Part shown: positions 20,895 through 30,631 of the stretch, piece after piece | Layout of the letters: each line of letters opens with the position of its first letter | Position numbering within the stretch: position 1 is the first letter of the stretch | DNA from: Enterobacter cloacae complex sp. ECNIH7 | GTDB taxonomy: Bacteria; Pseudomonadota; Gammaproteobacteria; Enterobacterales; Enterobacteriaceae | Assembly: GCF_002208095.1 (NCBI RefSeq) | Contig: NZ_CP017990.1 | Span: 434,001-498,000, forward strand | DNA: 64,000 nucleotides | Direction of reading: 5' to 3' | The notes under the pieces: model-generated | The model's database searches: none | What the model was told of the DNA's origin: nothing | The model's input: the letters and a program-made list of their open reading frames with translations, nothing else | Position numbers and translations under genes: made by a program

Positions 20895-20934
20895 TTTGTG
20901 GCTTAGCTACCAGTTAACAAATTTAGAGGGCCTT

Positions 20935-21501
20935 ATGGCAACGTACTATAGCAACGATTTTCGTGCTGGTCTTAAAATCATGATGGACGGCGAACCGTAC
21001 GCGGTTGAAGCCAGCGAATTCGTTAAACCAGGTAAAGGCCAGGCATTCGCACGCGTTAAGCTGCGCCGTCTGCTGACCGGTACCCGTGTTGAGAAAACCT
21101 TCAAGTCTACTGACTCCGCTGAAGGCGCTGATGTTGTTGATATGAACCTGACCTATCTGTACAACGACGGTGAGTTCTGGCATTTCATGAACAACTCCAC
21201 TTTCGAACAGCTGTCTGCTGATGAGAAAGCGGTAGGTGATAGCGCTAAATGGCTGCTGGATCAGGCTGAGTGCATCGTGACCCTGTGGAACGGTCAGCCT
21301 ATCGCTGTGACCCCACCAAACTTCGTTGAACTGGAAATCGTTGAAACCGATCCAGGTCTGAAAGGTGATACCGCAGGTACTGGTGGTAAACCAGCCAAAC
21401 TGTCTACCGGCGCAGTGGTTAAAGTTCCACTGTTCGTACAGACTGGCGAAGTGATCAAAGTGGATACCCGCTCCGGCGAATACGTATCCCGCGTGAAGTA
21501 A
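20935..21501 (+). CDS. efp: Elongation factor P
   Basis: A 188-residue translation factor that rescues ribosomes stalled at consecutive prolines. Lys34 in KPGKGQAF, the site modified by EpmA/EpmB, is present. The three beta-barrel domains are complete and the length matches E. coli. The start at 20935 ([10 protein letters not shown]) was chosen over an in-frame extension that reaches into epmB. It is divergent from epmB and followed by a clear terminator. Confidence 0.98.
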   Translation: MATYYSNDFRAGLKIMMDGEPYAVEASEFVKPGKGQAFARVKLRRLLTGTRVEKTFKSTDSAEGADVVDMNLTYLYNDGEFWHFMNNSTFEQLSADEKAVGDSAKWLLDQAECIVTLWNGQPIAVTPPNFVELEIVETDPGLKGDTAGTGGKPAKLSTGAVVKVPLFVQTGEVIKVDTRSGEYVSRVK

Positions 21502-21517
21502 TTTACGTCATGATTGA

Positions 21518-21546
21518 AGGCGCAGCACCCGCTGCGCCTGATTTTT
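21518..21546 (+). terminator. Intrinsic terminator of efp
   Basis: A perfect 9-bp stem (21518-21526 with 21531-21539), four-base loop, then GATTTTT. It overlaps the leader of ecnA. Confidence 0.85.
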
Positions 21547-21556
21547 GCAGGCAGGG

Positions 21557-21691
21557 ATGATGAAACGTACCGTTAAAATTCTGCTTCTTTTAGCGCTTTC
21601 CAGCGCATTGCTTTCCGGCTGTAACACCACCCGTGGGATGGGACAAGATATCCAGGATCTCGGTCATATCATTTCTCACGCCGCCAGCTAA
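21557..21691 (+). CDS. ecnA: Entericidin A lipoprotein
   Basis: A 44-residue small lipoprotein: basic N-terminus, hydrophobic stretch, lipobox LLSGCNTT with the acylated cysteine near residue 22, and a short mature part (RGMGQDIQDLGHIISHAAS). In E. coli and Citrobacter EcnA is regarded as the antidote to the membrane toxin EcnB. Two adjacent ATGs at 21557 and 21560 are both possible starts; AGGG is close to both. Entericidin B follows after 108 bases. It is easily missed because of its size. Confidence 0.9.
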   Translation: MMKRTVKILLLLALSSALLSGCNTTRGMGQDIQDLGHIISHAAS

Positions 21692-21760
21692 GTTCGTCTA
21701 ATTTTCCTAAAAATGCTTCCTTTTCCGTCAACCGGCGGGATCTTGTCTATTCTTAAGTTG

Positions 21761-21770
21761 CTATACACAA
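21761..21770 (+). promoter_or_regulatory. Possible extended -10 element of the ecnB promoter
   Basis: CTATACACAA, about 30 bases upstream of ecnB, resembles a sigma-S-type -10 element (CTATACT). In E. coli and Citrobacter ecnB is induced by sigma-S in stationary phase. No good -35 is seen. Confidence 0.4.
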
Positions 21771-21799
21771 AACAACTTTGGCTATAAAAGGAAGAAATT

Positions 21800-21946
21800 A
21801 TGGTTAAGAAAACAATTGCAGCGATCTTTTCAGTCCTGGTACTTTCTTCAGTCTTAACAGCCTGTAATACCACGCGTGGCGTCGGTCAGGACATTTCTGA
21901 AGGTGGTAGCGCAATCTCTGGTGCGGCAACCAAAGCTCAGCAGTAA
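21800..21946 (+). CDS. ecnB: Entericidin B lipoprotein
   Basis: A 48-residue lipoprotein with lipobox VLTACNTT (cysteine about residue 23) and a glycine- and serine-rich mature segment ([19 protein letters not shown]). In E. coli EcnB is a bacteriolytic membrane peptide whose effect is opposed by EcnA and that is expressed in stationary phase at high osmolarity. GGAAG lies about 6 bases upstream of the ATG. It is convergent with the LuxR-type gene that follows, with an inverted repeat at 21954-21983 between them. Confidence 0.92.
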   Translation: MVKKTIAAIFSVLVLSSVLTACNTTRGVGQDISEGGSAISGAATKAQQ

Positions 21947-21982
21947 TTAACATACGGTACGAGACCAGCGGGTTTCGTACCG

Positions 21983-22582
21983 TCAGCTTTCTGATTCCTG
22001 CAGGGATAAGAACGGAGAAAAACGCGTATCCATATGCAATTTCATGCGGATATTGCGTTTATAGGTATACACTGTTTTTCCGTTGATACTCAGGTGAGCG
22101 GCAATTTTTTGATTGCTCGCACCGTCCATCCACAATGTCAGCACTTTCTCTTCCTGTCGGGTCAGCAAGGGGGCCGCCGCCGTTGGCCTGTCAGCGCTGG
22201 CGCGTGAGATTAATGCGTCGTTGATCGTCGTTGCCACTTCTTCGAGACTGGCGTTTTTCAACAGCGACGACCACACCGGGAACTGTCCGAGCCAGTCGGT
22301 CATGCCGCGGTCCTCTCCCGATTGCAGCAAAATAAACGGTAATCGTTCACTGGCACTCAGCAACGACGAGAGCTGCTGAAAATGATGAATATCCTGCCTG
22401 AAGCCGTAAAGATCGGCGATAACCAGCGTGGGTTTCCATTGCAGAATGTGCTCCCTGGCAAGGAACAGATTATTTAACCCGGTCACAACGTAGTGTCCCG
22501 GGAACAAACCGGAATGATTGAGCCATGCTTCAAACCCTGTGCGGGTGAAGTGACAACGGTCAATCAAAAGAATTTTGAACAT
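21983..22582 (-). CDS. entR: LuxR-type regulator beside the entericidin locus
   Basis: A 199-residue protein with a degenerate N-terminal response-regulator-like region (MFKILLIDRCHFTRTGFEAWL) and a C-terminal LuxR helix-turn-helix (LLTRQEEKVLTLWMDGASNQKIAAHLSINGKTVYTYKRNIRMKL, about 140-182). The usual phospho-acceptor aspartate is not evident, so it may be controlled without phosphorylation. A regulator at this place next to ecnAB is known from Citrobacter freundii (EntR/EcnR); I assign the name from position and size. It is absent from E. coli K-12 at this locus. Confidence 0.75.
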   Translation of the reverse strand: MFKILLIDRCHFTRTGFEAWLNHSGLFPGHYVVTGLNNLFLAREHILQWKPTLVIADLYGFRQDIHHFQQLSSLLSASERLPFILLQSGEDRGMTDWLGQFPVWSSLLKNASLEEVATTINDALISRASADRPTAAAPLLTRQEEKVLTLWMDGASNQKIAAHLSINGKTVYTYKRNIRMKLHMDTRFSPFLSLQESES

Positions 22583-22771
22583 ATTTTATTCGCAGTCGGC
22601 TAGTGGTTTGGCTTCCTGCCATCAGAAAGCACATCATCATAGAGAAGTCGGATGAGTGCTAAATGCCGGAACTACGCGCCATACTGCGGCTATTTCTTGC
22701 CTTAACGTGTTCAGCAAAAAATGATTGAAAAAAAATAGCACGCTAACCACAATATGGGGCGTAATCTCTGC

Positions 22772-22816
22772 CTTACGGGACGACCCGTAAGCGTTTCTTT
22801 CACCGGGGACGGCCCC
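22772..22816 (+). promoter_or_regulatory. Guanidine-II riboswitch (mini-ykkC) of sugE
   Basis: Two hairpins with the diagnostic ACGR tetraloops: stem 22772-22779 with 22784-22791 around ACGA, and stem 22805-22808 with 22813-22816 around ACGG. They lie 27 bases upstream of sugE. Each hairpin binds guanidinium, and ligand binding is expected to expose the AAGGAG ribosome binding site. Confidence 0.92.
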
Positions 22817-22843
22817 AACTTGTATTAAGTTAAGGAGCCTGAA

Positions 22844-23161
22844 ATGTCCTGGATAATTCTTTTTATTGCTGGCCTGCTCGAAGTGGTATGGGCAATTGGT
22901 CTCAAGTACACCCACGGATTTACCCGCCTGACGCCCAGCGTCATAACCGTCACCGCGATGATCGTGAGTATTGTCCTGTTATCCTGGGCAATGCGCTCGC
23001 TGCCTGTGGGAACGGCTTATGCCGTCTGGACGGGCATTGGTGCGGTGGGGGCCGCCATCACCGGCATTCTGCTGCTGGGAGAGTCAGCGAGTCTGGCGCG
23101 TATCGCCAGCCTCGCCTTGATTGTGGCCGGGATCGTTGGGCTGAAGCTCAGTACCCATTAA
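22844..23161 (+). CDS. sugE: Guanidinium exporter SugE/Gdx
   Basis: A 105-residue small multidrug resistance-family protein with four hydrophobic helices. Glu13 (LLEVVW), the proton and substrate site of the family, is present. The Gdx subfamily exports guanidinium in exchange for protons. The riboswitch upstream confirms guanidine as the physiological signal. AAGGAG lies 6 bases before the ATG. It converges on blc, overlapping by 4 bases. Confidence 0.97.
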   Translation: MSWIILFIAGLLEVVWAIGLKYTHGFTRLTPSVITVTAMIVSIVLLSWAMRSLPVGTAYAVWTGIGAVGAAITGILLLGESASLARIASLALIVAGIVGLKLSTH

Positions 23162-23688
23162 TGGGGTTGTTTTACCCAGATAAGTTTTGACACATCAAAC
23201 CCTTGCCGGGTCGCGACGTCCAGCATCTGCTGTTTCATTTCTGACGAAATAGTTGGCGTGCGGGAAAGTATCCACAGATAGTCGCGATCCGGCCCGCAGA
23301 CCAGCGCGTGACGGTACTCTCTGTCGAGCGCGATCACATTATAGCCGCCATAAAACGGGCCGAAGAAAGAGACTTTGAGCGCTGCCCGTCGCGGGTCGCC
23401 AGTGAAGTACGCTTTCCCAATCGACTGCTGCCACATCTCCCGATCGGGATTATAGCCCCGGTTGATCACCTGAATACCGCCATCATCCATCGGGCTGTAA
23501 TTCGCAGTGACCTTCTCTAAGCCCTGCTCAAACCGATGGTCGAGGCGCGCGATTTCATACCATGTTCCAAGGAAGCGTTGTGCATCAAAAGGCGAGACGA
23601 CGGTAACGCCTGGAGGTGGGGTAGGGGAACTGCAGGCAACCACTAAAAACGCGGCTGTCACCGCGGCGATAACAGGCAGAATGCGCAT
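23158..23688 (-). CDS. blc: Outer membrane lipocalin Blc
   Basis: A 176-residue lipoprotein of the lipocalin family. A signal peptide ends in FLVVACSS (acylated Cys about 19), and the lipocalin signature [19 protein letters not shown] lies at about 38-56, with [16 protein letters not shown] and the conserved R of SRTP near the C-terminus. E. coli Blc binds fatty acids and lysophospholipids and is sigma-S dependent. The neighbour order sugE-blc-ampC matches E. coli. Confidence 0.96.
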   Translation of the reverse strand: MRILPVIAAVTAAFLVVACSSPTPPPGVTVVSPFDAQRFLGTWYEIARLDHRFEQGLEKVTANYSPMDDGGIQVINRGYNPDREMWQQSIGKAYFTGDPRRAALKVSFFGPFYGGYNVIALDREYRHALVCGPDRDYLWILSRTPTISSEMKQQMLDVATRQGFDVSKLIWVKQPH

Positions 23689-23790
23689 AGGAGTTTCCTT
23701 ACTGTTTTTTGTTAAGTGTAGATGACGGCAAGAAAAATGTGGTTTTTGTGCGGTGTGTTTCGCCGGGTGGCCACCCCGTGGATTTTGTAG

Positions 23791-23817
23791 GCCGGGTAAG
23801 CGTTAGCGCCACCCGGC
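23791..23817. repeat. REP element
   Basis: GCCGGGTAAGCGTTAGCGCCACCCGGC, preceded by GTAG, is a typical enterobacterial REP hairpin. It lies between blc and the ampC stop codon and could protect the ampC message 3' end. Confidence 0.8.
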
Positions 23818-23825
23818 AATGTTTA

Positions 23826-24971
<1,146 letters not shown>

Positions 24972-25100
24972 TTATCTTCCGTAATAGCAGTTCAAGGGAG
25001 TGTCCGGGCCCGTCAGACCGCTGTAGTCTGTTGGATTTGACTATGGCTGACAAACGGTTAAATTTAGCATTAGCTGTTAATTTTTCTAACGGACGAGACC
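24972..25100. promoter_or_regulatory. Divergent ampC-ampR control region
   Basis: The 129-base gap between ampC and ampR contains the two promoters and the AmpR binding site, placed in the conserved block around 25010-25065. AmpR both activates ampC and represses itself in Enterobacter. Confidence 0.65.
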
Positions 25101-25976
25101 ATGACGCGCAGCTATCTCCCTCTTAATTCCCTGCGGGCGTTTGAAGCAGCCGCCAGGCATCTCAGTTTTACTCATGCCGCTATCGAGCTGAATGTCACCC
25201 ATTCCGCGATTAGCCAGCACGTCAAGGCGCTGGAACAGCACCTTAATTGCCAGCTGTTTGTCCGCGTTTCGCGAGGGCTGATGCTGACCACCGAAGGCGA
25301 GAATTTGCTGCCGGTGCTGAATGACTCGTTCGATCGCATCGCCGGAATGCTGGATCGTTTTGCCAGCCAGCGCGCTCAGGAGAAGCTCAAAATAGGTGTG
25401 GTAGGGACTTTTGCCACGGGTGTTTTATTCTCGCTGCTCGCGGACTTTCGCCGCTGCTATCCGCATATTGATCTTCAGCTTTCCACCCATAACAATCGCG
25501 TCGATCCAGCGGCCGAAGGGCTTGATTACACTATTCGCTACGGTGGCGGCGCGTGGCATGGAACCGATGCTGAATTCCTTTGCCCTGCGCCGCTGTCTCC
25601 GCTCTGTACACCCGAGATTGCCTCAGTTCTCAAAAGCCCGGCAGATATCCTGAAGTTTACCCTGCTGCGCTCCTACCGGCGCGACGAGTGGGCTGCGTGG
25701 ATGCAGGCAGCGGGCGAACACTCTCCCTCGCCGACGCACCGGGTGATGGTGTTTGATTCGTCCGTGACCATGCTGGAAGCTGCGCAGGCAGGCGTAGGGA
25801 TTGCCATTGCGCCTGTCGACATGTTTACCCATTTACTCAGCAGCGAGCGCATCGTACAGCCGTTTGCAACGCAGATTGACCTCGGCAGCTACTGGCTGAC
25901 AAGGCTACAGTCACGGTCAGAAACGCCCGCAATGCGCGAATTTGCCCAGTGGCTGGTGGGGAAGATGCAGAAATAA
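25101..25976 (+). CDS. ampR: LysR-type regulator AmpR
   Basis: A 291-residue regulator of ampC, the same length as Enterobacter AmpR. The N-terminal winged helix-turn-helix (about 5-65) includes LSFTHAAIELNVTHSAISQHVKALE, followed by the periplasmic-binding-protein-like effector domain. It binds UDP-MurNAc-pentapeptide as corepressor and anhydromuropeptides as activators in the cytoplasm. It is divergent from ampC. Its presence distinguishes this locus from E. coli, which lacks ampR. Confidence 0.97.
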   Translation: MTRSYLPLNSLRAFEAAARHLSFTHAAIELNVTHSAISQHVKALEQHLNCQLFVRVSRGLMLTTEGENLLPVLNDSFDRIAGMLDRFASQRAQEKLKIGVVGTFATGVLFSLLADFRRCYPHIDLQLSTHNNRVDPAAEGLDYTIRYGGGAWHGTDAEFLCPAPLSPLCTPEIASVLKSPADILKFTLLRSYRRDEWAAWMQAAGEHSPSPTHRVMVFDSSVTMLEAAQAGVGIAIAPVDMFTHLLSSERIVQPFATQIDLGSYWLTRLQSRSETPAMREFAQWLVGKMQK

Positions 25977-25998
25977 AAGGCCCGCCGGATGGCGGGCC
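25977..25998 (-). terminator. Terminator after frdD
   Basis: An 8-bp perfect stem (25979-25986 with 25991-25998) with loop GGAT on the plus strand; on the minus strand it is followed by TTTTATTT. It lies between the convergent ampR and frdD genes. Confidence 0.8.
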
Positions 25999-26005
25999 AG
26001 AAGCG

Positions 26006-26365
26006 TCAGATGGTGACCACGGCAATCAGCGTCACCACGGTCAGGATGGTCGCCAGACCGTAGAACACCCATTTCCCGCTCGGTACATGAATTTTCAGGT
26101 CATGCATCGCATGGTGAATACGGTGCAGGCCACACCACAGCGGCAGGACGATCATCAGGAAGATGAACGCGCGGCCGATAAAGCTGCTCGCGAACGCCAG
26201 TACGCGTTCGTAGCTCAGCGCATCGCCCGGGAACAGCCCCAGCGGCAGCATAATGCCGACCAGCAGAATGATGACGGGGGCGATGATGGCACTCCACATG
26301 CCGCCTGCGCCAAACAGGCCCCAGAAGACCGGCTCGTCAGAACGTTTTGGATTTGGATTGATCAC
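26006..26365 (-). CDS. frdD: Fumarate reductase membrane anchor FrdD
   Basis: A 119-residue inner-membrane anchor with three hydrophobic helices; with FrdC it binds menaquinol and docks the catalytic FrdAB. The start is a GTG at 26365 with AGGAG 6 bases upstream, giving [12 protein letters not shown] as in E. coli. It is the last gene of frdABCD, 10 bases after frdC, and is followed by the terminator shared with ampR. Confidence 0.97.
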   Translation of the reverse strand: MINPNPKRSDEPVFWGLFGAGGMWSAIIAPVIILLVGIMLPLGLFPGDALSYERVLAFASSFIGRAFIFLMIVLPLWCGLHRIHHAMHDLKIHVPSGKWVFYGLATILTVVTLIAVVTI

Positions 26366-26375
26366 AGGTGTCTCC

Positions 26376-26771
26376 TTACCAGAACAATGCGACAAACAGA
26401 ATGACAGCAGTGACCAAAATCGTCACTGCCCAGAGCCCTTTAATCACCGGCTCTGGCCCCATTTTCTCGTCTTTTACGATGATGTTCGCCGCTTTTGGCG
26501 CCAGCTCAAACCAGGTTTTGGTGTGAAGCAGCGCGGCCGCGAGCACGATCAGGTTCAGAACAACAACGATCGGGTTTTGCAGGAAACCGACAAAGCTGGC
26601 CCAGGCTTCCGGGCCATGCTTGAGGGCAAAAACGCCGTACATCAGCTCAAGGCTGAACCAGACCGCCGGTACCGCCGTGCCTTCACGCAGCATGTAGAAG
26701 CGATAAAACGGCAGGTTTTTCCACCATGTGGACGGCACAGGCCGCACATAGGCTTTGCGTTTAGTCGTCAT
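26376..26771 (-). CDS. frdC: Fumarate reductase membrane anchor FrdC
   Basis: A 131-residue inner-membrane subunit with three helices. The N-terminal [31 protein letters not shown] is characteristic. The ATG at 26771 is preferred to the one at 26774 because AAGGAG then has a 6-base spacing, and the length equals E. coli FrdC. It lies 10 bases after frdB and 10 before frdD. Confidence 0.97.
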   Translation of the reverse strand: MTTKRKAYVRPVPSTWWKNLPFYRFYMLREGTAVPAVWFSLELMYGVFALKHGPEAWASFVGFLQNPIVVVLNLIVLAAALLHTKTWFELAPKAANIIVKDEKMGPEPVIKGLWAVTILVTAVILFVALFW

Positions 26772-26781
26772 CATGCACTCC

Positions 26782-27516
26782 TTAGCGTGGTTTCAGGGTA
26801 GCGATAAGAAAGTCTTTCGAGCTTTCCACTTTACCCTGTTGAATTGCGGCGGCCGGGTCGACGTGCTTCGGACAAACTTCGGAGCAATAACCCACAAAGG
26901 TACAGCTCCAGACGCCGTTCTGGCTGTTAAGCTGCGCCATACGTTCTTTTTTACCGTGGTCGCGGCTGTCTTCGTTATAGCGGTGCGCCAGGGTAATGGC
27001 GGCCGGGCCGATGAACTCCTTGTTCAGGCCAAACTGTGGACAGGCGGCGTAGCACAGGCCGCAGTTGATGCAGCCGGAGAACTGATGGTATTTCGCCATC
27101 TGCGCCGGCGTCTGGGTATTCGGCCCCTGATCCGGCGTGCGCGGATTACCGATGATGTACGGCTTAATGGCTTCCAGGCTTTCGATAAAGTGGGTCATAT
27201 CGACCACCAGATCGCGTTCAATCGGGAAGTTGCCCAGCGCTTCGACCTTAATGCCTTTGGTGTACTCGCGCAGGAAGGTCTTACAGGCCAGCTTCGGCAC
27301 CTTGTTGACCATCATGCCGCAGGAGCCGCAGATTGCCATGCGGCAGGACCAGCGGTAGCTCAGGTCTGGCGCCAGGTTGTCTTTGATATAGCCGAGCGCA
27401 TCCAGCAGGGAGGTTTGCTCGTCATAAGGGACTTCATAGAAAGCGCTGTGCGGTGCGGCGTCCACTTCCGGATTGTAGCGCACCACTTCAACTTTCATTT
27501 TTTGCATCTCAGCCAT
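26782..27516 (-). CDS. frdB: Fumarate reductase iron-sulfur subunit FrdB
   Basis: A 244-residue electron-transfer subunit. The [2Fe-2S] ligands lie in [10 protein letters not shown] (about residues 57-66), and the [4Fe-4S] and [3Fe-4S] ligands in [12 protein letters not shown] and CSEVCPKHV. The start at 27516 ([15 protein letters not shown]) matches E. coli; it overlaps the end of frdA by 8 bases, so the two subunits are translationally coupled. Confidence 0.98.
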   Translation of the reverse strand: MAEMQKMKVEVVRYNPEVDAAPHSAFYEVPYDEQTSLLDALGYIKDNLAPDLSYRWSCRMAICGSCGMMVNKVPKLACKTFLREYTKGIKVEALGNFPIERDLVVDMTHFIESLEAIKPYIIGNPRTPDQGPNTQTPAQMAKYHQFSGCINCGLCYAACPQFGLNKEFIGPAAITLAHRYNEDSRDHGKKERMAQLNSQNGVWSCTFVGYCSEVCPKHVDPAAAIQQGKVESSKDFLIATLKPR

Positions 27517-29299
27517 TCGCCTTCTCCTTCTTCTCGGCGGCTTCTGCTTCTGCACCGTACACGCGTTTAGCCGGCGGCAGCGTAGTGATTTTCACGTCGC
27601 TGTAGTCCAGACGTGTGGTGCCATCTGCATCGCGCCAGGCGAGAGTGTGTTTCAGGAAATTGACGTCGTCACGTTCGGTACAGCCTTCGTCCAGGCGCTG
27701 GTGGGCCCCACGCGACTCTTTACGCGCCAGCGCAGAGTGCGCCATACATTCCGCGACGTTCAGGCCGTGGCCCAGCTCGATGGTGTAGAGCAGGTCGGTG
27801 TTGAATACGCTGGAGGTATCGGTGATGCGCACGCGCTTGAAGCGCTCCTGCAGTTCCGCCAGCTTGTCGACGGTTTTTTGCATCAGCTCTGGCGTACGGT
27901 AAATACCGCAGCCTTCTTCCATCGACAGGCCCATCTCGTCGCGGATCTTAGACCAGTTCTCGTTACCCTCCTGGTTCACGAGATCTTTCAGACGTTTTTC
28001 AACGTCGGCGACCTGCGCATCCAGCGCGGCACTGTTGGCTTCGCCTGCGGTTGCCGCCCGCTCCATCGCGCGCTCGCCCGCCATGCGGCCAAAGACGACC
28101 AGCTCGGCCAGCGAGTTTGAGCCGAGACGGTTGGCGCCGTGCAGGCCCACGGAGGAACATTCACCCACGGCGAACAGACCCTTAATACGGGTTTCACACT
28201 GCTGATCGGTTTCGATCCCGCCCATGGTGTAGTGCGCCGTTGGGCGTACCGGAATCGGCTCTTTCACCGGATCGACGCCGACGTAGGCTTTCGCCAGCTC
28301 GCAGATGAACGGCAGACGCTCCAGCAGTTTCTTCTCGCCAAGGTGACGCAGGTCGAGATAGACCACATCGCCGCGCGGCGTGGAGATGGTGTTGCCTTTG
28401 CGCCACTCGTGCCAGAAGGCCTGAGAGACTTTGTCGCGCGGGCCGAGTTCCATGTATTTGTTCTTCGGCTCGCCGAGCGGGGTTTCCGGGCCCATGCCGT
28501 AATCCTGCAGATAGCGATAGCCGTTTTTATTGACCAGAATACCGCCTTCACCGCGGCAGCCTTCCGTCATCAGAATGCCGGAGCCCGGCAGACCGGTTGG
28601 GTGATACTGCACGAACTCCATATCGCGCAGCGGTACGCCGTGGCCGAGCGCCATGCCCATGCCGTCACCGGTGACGATGCCGCCGTTGGTGTTGTAGCGA
28701 TAAACGCGACCCGCACCGCCCGTCGCCATCACTACGGCGTTGGCGCGGATCTGGACGAGCGTGCCTTCCATCATGTTCATCGCCACCAGGCCACGCGCCT
28801 GCCCGTCATCAACCAGAATGTCGAGGACGAAATGTTCATCGAAGCGCTGAATTTGTGGGAACTGGAGGGAGGTCTGGAACAGGGTGTGCAGCATGTGGAA
28901 GCCGGTTTTATCGGCGGCGAACCAGGTGCGTTCAATCTTCATACCGCCAAAGCGGCGAACGTTGACGCTGCCGTCCGGACGGCGGCTCCACGGACATCCC
29001 CACTGTTCAAGCTGGGTCATTTCCGTGGGACAATGATGCACAAAGTAGTCAACGACATCCTGTTCGCAAAGCCAGTCGCCCCCTGCAACCGTGTCGTGGA
29101 AATGGTATTCAAAGCTGTCATGATCCTGCGCAACGGCGGCGGACCCTCCTTCTGCTGCCACTGTGTGACTACGCATTGGATAGACTTTTGAAATCAATGC
29201 GATTTTAGCGTTGGGATTAGCTTGTGCTGCAGCAATCGCAGCACGTAATCCAGCCCCGCCAGCGCCTATTACGGCAAGATCGGCTTGAAAAGTTTGCAC
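27509..29299 (-). CDS. frdA: Fumarate reductase flavoprotein FrdA
   Basis: A 596-residue catalytic subunit reducing fumarate to succinate in anaerobic respiration. The FAD-binding motif [14 protein letters not shown] is at the N-terminus and the covalent FAD histidine lies in [10 protein letters not shown] (about 44). Active-site segments such as HPTGLPGSG and [11 protein letters not shown] are intact. The start is a GTG at 29299 with GGAGGAA 7 bases upstream. It is slightly shorter than E. coli FrdA because of a reduced C-terminal tail. First gene of frdABCD. Confidence 0.98.
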   Translation of the reverse strand: MQTFQADLAVIGAGGAGLRAAIAAAQANPNAKIALISKVYPMRSHTVAAEGGSAAVAQDHDSFEYHFHDTVAGGDWLCEQDVVDYFVHHCPTEMTQLEQWGCPWSRRPDGSVNVRRFGGMKIERTWFAADKTGFHMLHTLFQTSLQFPQIQRFDEHFVLDILVDDGQARGLVAMNMMEGTLVQIRANAVVMATGGAGRVYRYNTNGGIVTGDGMGMALGHGVPLRDMEFVQYHPTGLPGSGILMTEGCRGEGGILVNKNGYRYLQDYGMGPETPLGEPKNKYMELGPRDKVSQAFWHEWRKGNTISTPRGDVVYLDLRHLGEKKLLERLPFICELAKAYVGVDPVKEPIPVRPTAHYTMGGIETDQQCETRIKGLFAVGECSSVGLHGANRLGSNSLAELVVFGRMAGERAMERAATAGEANSAALDAQVADVEKRLKDLVNQEGNENWSKIRDEMGLSMEEGCGIYRTPELMQKTVDKLAELQERFKRVRITDTSSVFNTDLLYTIELGHGLNVAECMAHSALARKESRGAHQRLDEGCTERDDVNFLKHTLAWRDADGTTRLDYSDVKITTLPPAKRVYGAEAEAAEKKEKANG

Positions 29300-29609
29300 G
29301 ACATTCCTCCAGATTTTTGTTATTTCGCAACGCGACAAACTAAAGGTAGTTCACCCGTCCAAAAGGACGATTGCGAAAGCGTTTCCACTGCTCCTTTATG
29401 GGTAAAACAGTATAACCGTGTAGATGTCAGGGAAATTTGACGTGTTCGATTTTTTTGCTGTTCTGTACGGCGATTTATCATGAAGATTGATGAAATACGT
29501 CACGAAAAAGTTCACCTAAATGAAATGCGCTTTTTTACTGCGCAAAATTTGTCTCTGCCCCTGCTAACGAGTAGACTTCGTGCCCTTGTCTGAAATCGGA
29601 GAACAACTC
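29300..29609. other. Divergent control region of frdA and epmA
   Basis: The stretch of 310 bases has no gene. It holds the promoters of frdABCD (minus) and epmA (plus), with a possible FNR site at 29437-29450. Confidence 0.55.
29437..29450 (-). promoter_or_regulatory. Possible FNR site of the frd promoter
   Basis: Read on the minus strand, ATCGAACACGTCAA resembles the imperfect FNR site of E. coli frdA, with one good GTCAA half. It lies about 140 bases upstream of the frdA start codon. Confidence 0.4.
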
Positions 29610-30587
29610 ATGAGCGAAACGGCCACCTGGCAGCCGAGCGCATCCATCCCTAATCTTTTAAAACGCGCTGCAATTATGGCGGAGATCCGCCGTTTCTTTG
29701 CCGACCGCGGAGTCCTGGAGGTGGAAACGCCGTGCATGAGTCAGGCAACGGTAACGGATATTCATCTGGTGCCGTTTGAAACCCGTTTTGTTGGCCCCGG
29801 CCACTCTCAGGGCATGAATTTGTATCTGATGACCAGCCCGGAATACCACATGAAACGCCTGCTGGCGGCGGGATGTGGTCCGGTGTATCAGCTGTGCCGC
29901 AGCTTCCGTAATGAGGAGATGGGGCGTCACCACAACCCGGAATTCACCATGCTGGAGTGGTACCGCCCGCATTATGATATGTACCGCCTGATGAATGAGG
30001 TGGACGATCTGCTGCAGCAGGTGCTGGACTGCTCGGAAGCCGAAACGCTCTCCTATCAGCAGGCTTTCCAGCGCCATCTGGAAATCGATCCGCTATCGGC
30101 GGACAAAACCCAGCTGCGCGAAGTGGCGGCAAAACTGGATCTCAGCAACGTGGCGGATACCGAAGAGGATCGCGACACGCTGCTGCAGCTGCTGTTCACC
30201 TTCGGCGTAGAACCACAGATTGGCAAGGATCGTCCGACCTTTGTCTATCACTTCCCGGCAAGCCAGGCGTCGCTGGCGCAGATCAGTACCGAAGATCATC
30301 GTGTCGCAGAGCGTTTTGAGGTCTATTACAAAGGCATCGAGCTGGCAAACGGCTTCCACGAACTGACGGATGCCCGCGAGCAGCAGCAGCGCTTCGAGCA
30401 GGATAACCGCAAGCGCGCCGCGCGCGGCCTGCCGCAGCAGCCTATTGATGTGAATTTGCTTGAAGCATTAAAAGCGGGCCTGCCGGATTGCTCCGGCGTG
30501 GCGCTGGGTGTTGACCGTCTGGTGATGCTGGCCCTGGGCGCAGAGCAGCTTGGCGATGTGATTGCGTTTACCGTAGATCGCGCCTGA
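29610..30587 (+). CDS. epmA: EF-P lysyltransferase EpmA
   Basis: A 325-residue paralogue of the catalytic domain of class II lysyl-tRNA synthetase, lacking the anticodon-binding domain. It adds (R)-beta-lysine to Lys34 of EF-P. Class II motif 2 ([20 protein letters not shown]) and motif 3 ([15 protein letters not shown]) are clear. The ATG at 29610 gives the E. coli length; a 10-codon extension upstream is rejected. It is divergent from frdA and convergent with mscM. Its partners epmB and efp lie about 9 kb to the left. Confidence 0.97.
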   Translation: MSETATWQPSASIPNLLKRAAIMAEIRRFFADRGVLEVETPCMSQATVTDIHLVPFETRFVGPGHSQGMNLYLMTSPEYHMKRLLAAGCGPVYQLCRSFRNEEMGRHHNPEFTMLEWYRPHYDMYRLMNEVDDLLQQVLDCSEAETLSYQQAFQRHLEIDPLSADKTQLREVAAKLDLSNVADTEEDRDTLLQLLFTFGVEPQIGKDRPTFVYHFPASQASLAQISTEDHRVAERFEVYYKGIELANGFHELTDAREQQQRFEQDNRKRAARGLPQQPIDVNLLEALKAGLPDCSGVALGVDRLVMLALGAEQLGDVIAFTVDRA

Positions 30588-30595
30588 CGACAGTT

Positions 30596-30619
30596 AACCC
30601 TCTCCCGTGGGAGAGGGTT
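30596..30619. repeat. CCCTCTCCC-type palindrome
   Basis: AACCCTCTCCC (30596-30606) pairs with GGGAGAGGGTT (30609-30619) around GT. It lies between the convergent epmA and mscM, where a terminator would be expected. Confidence 0.7.
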
Positions 30620-30631
30620 GCACCGCTTACC

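Noticed and set aside
21954..21983. Inverted repeat after ecnB as a terminator
   Set aside because: The 9-bp arms are perfect but the loop is 12 bases and there is no T-run on either strand, so termination is doubtful.
28139..29191. 350-codon plus-strand frame opposite frdA
   Set aside because: It lies entirely within frdA on the other strand and is alanine- and histidine-rich antisense sequence.
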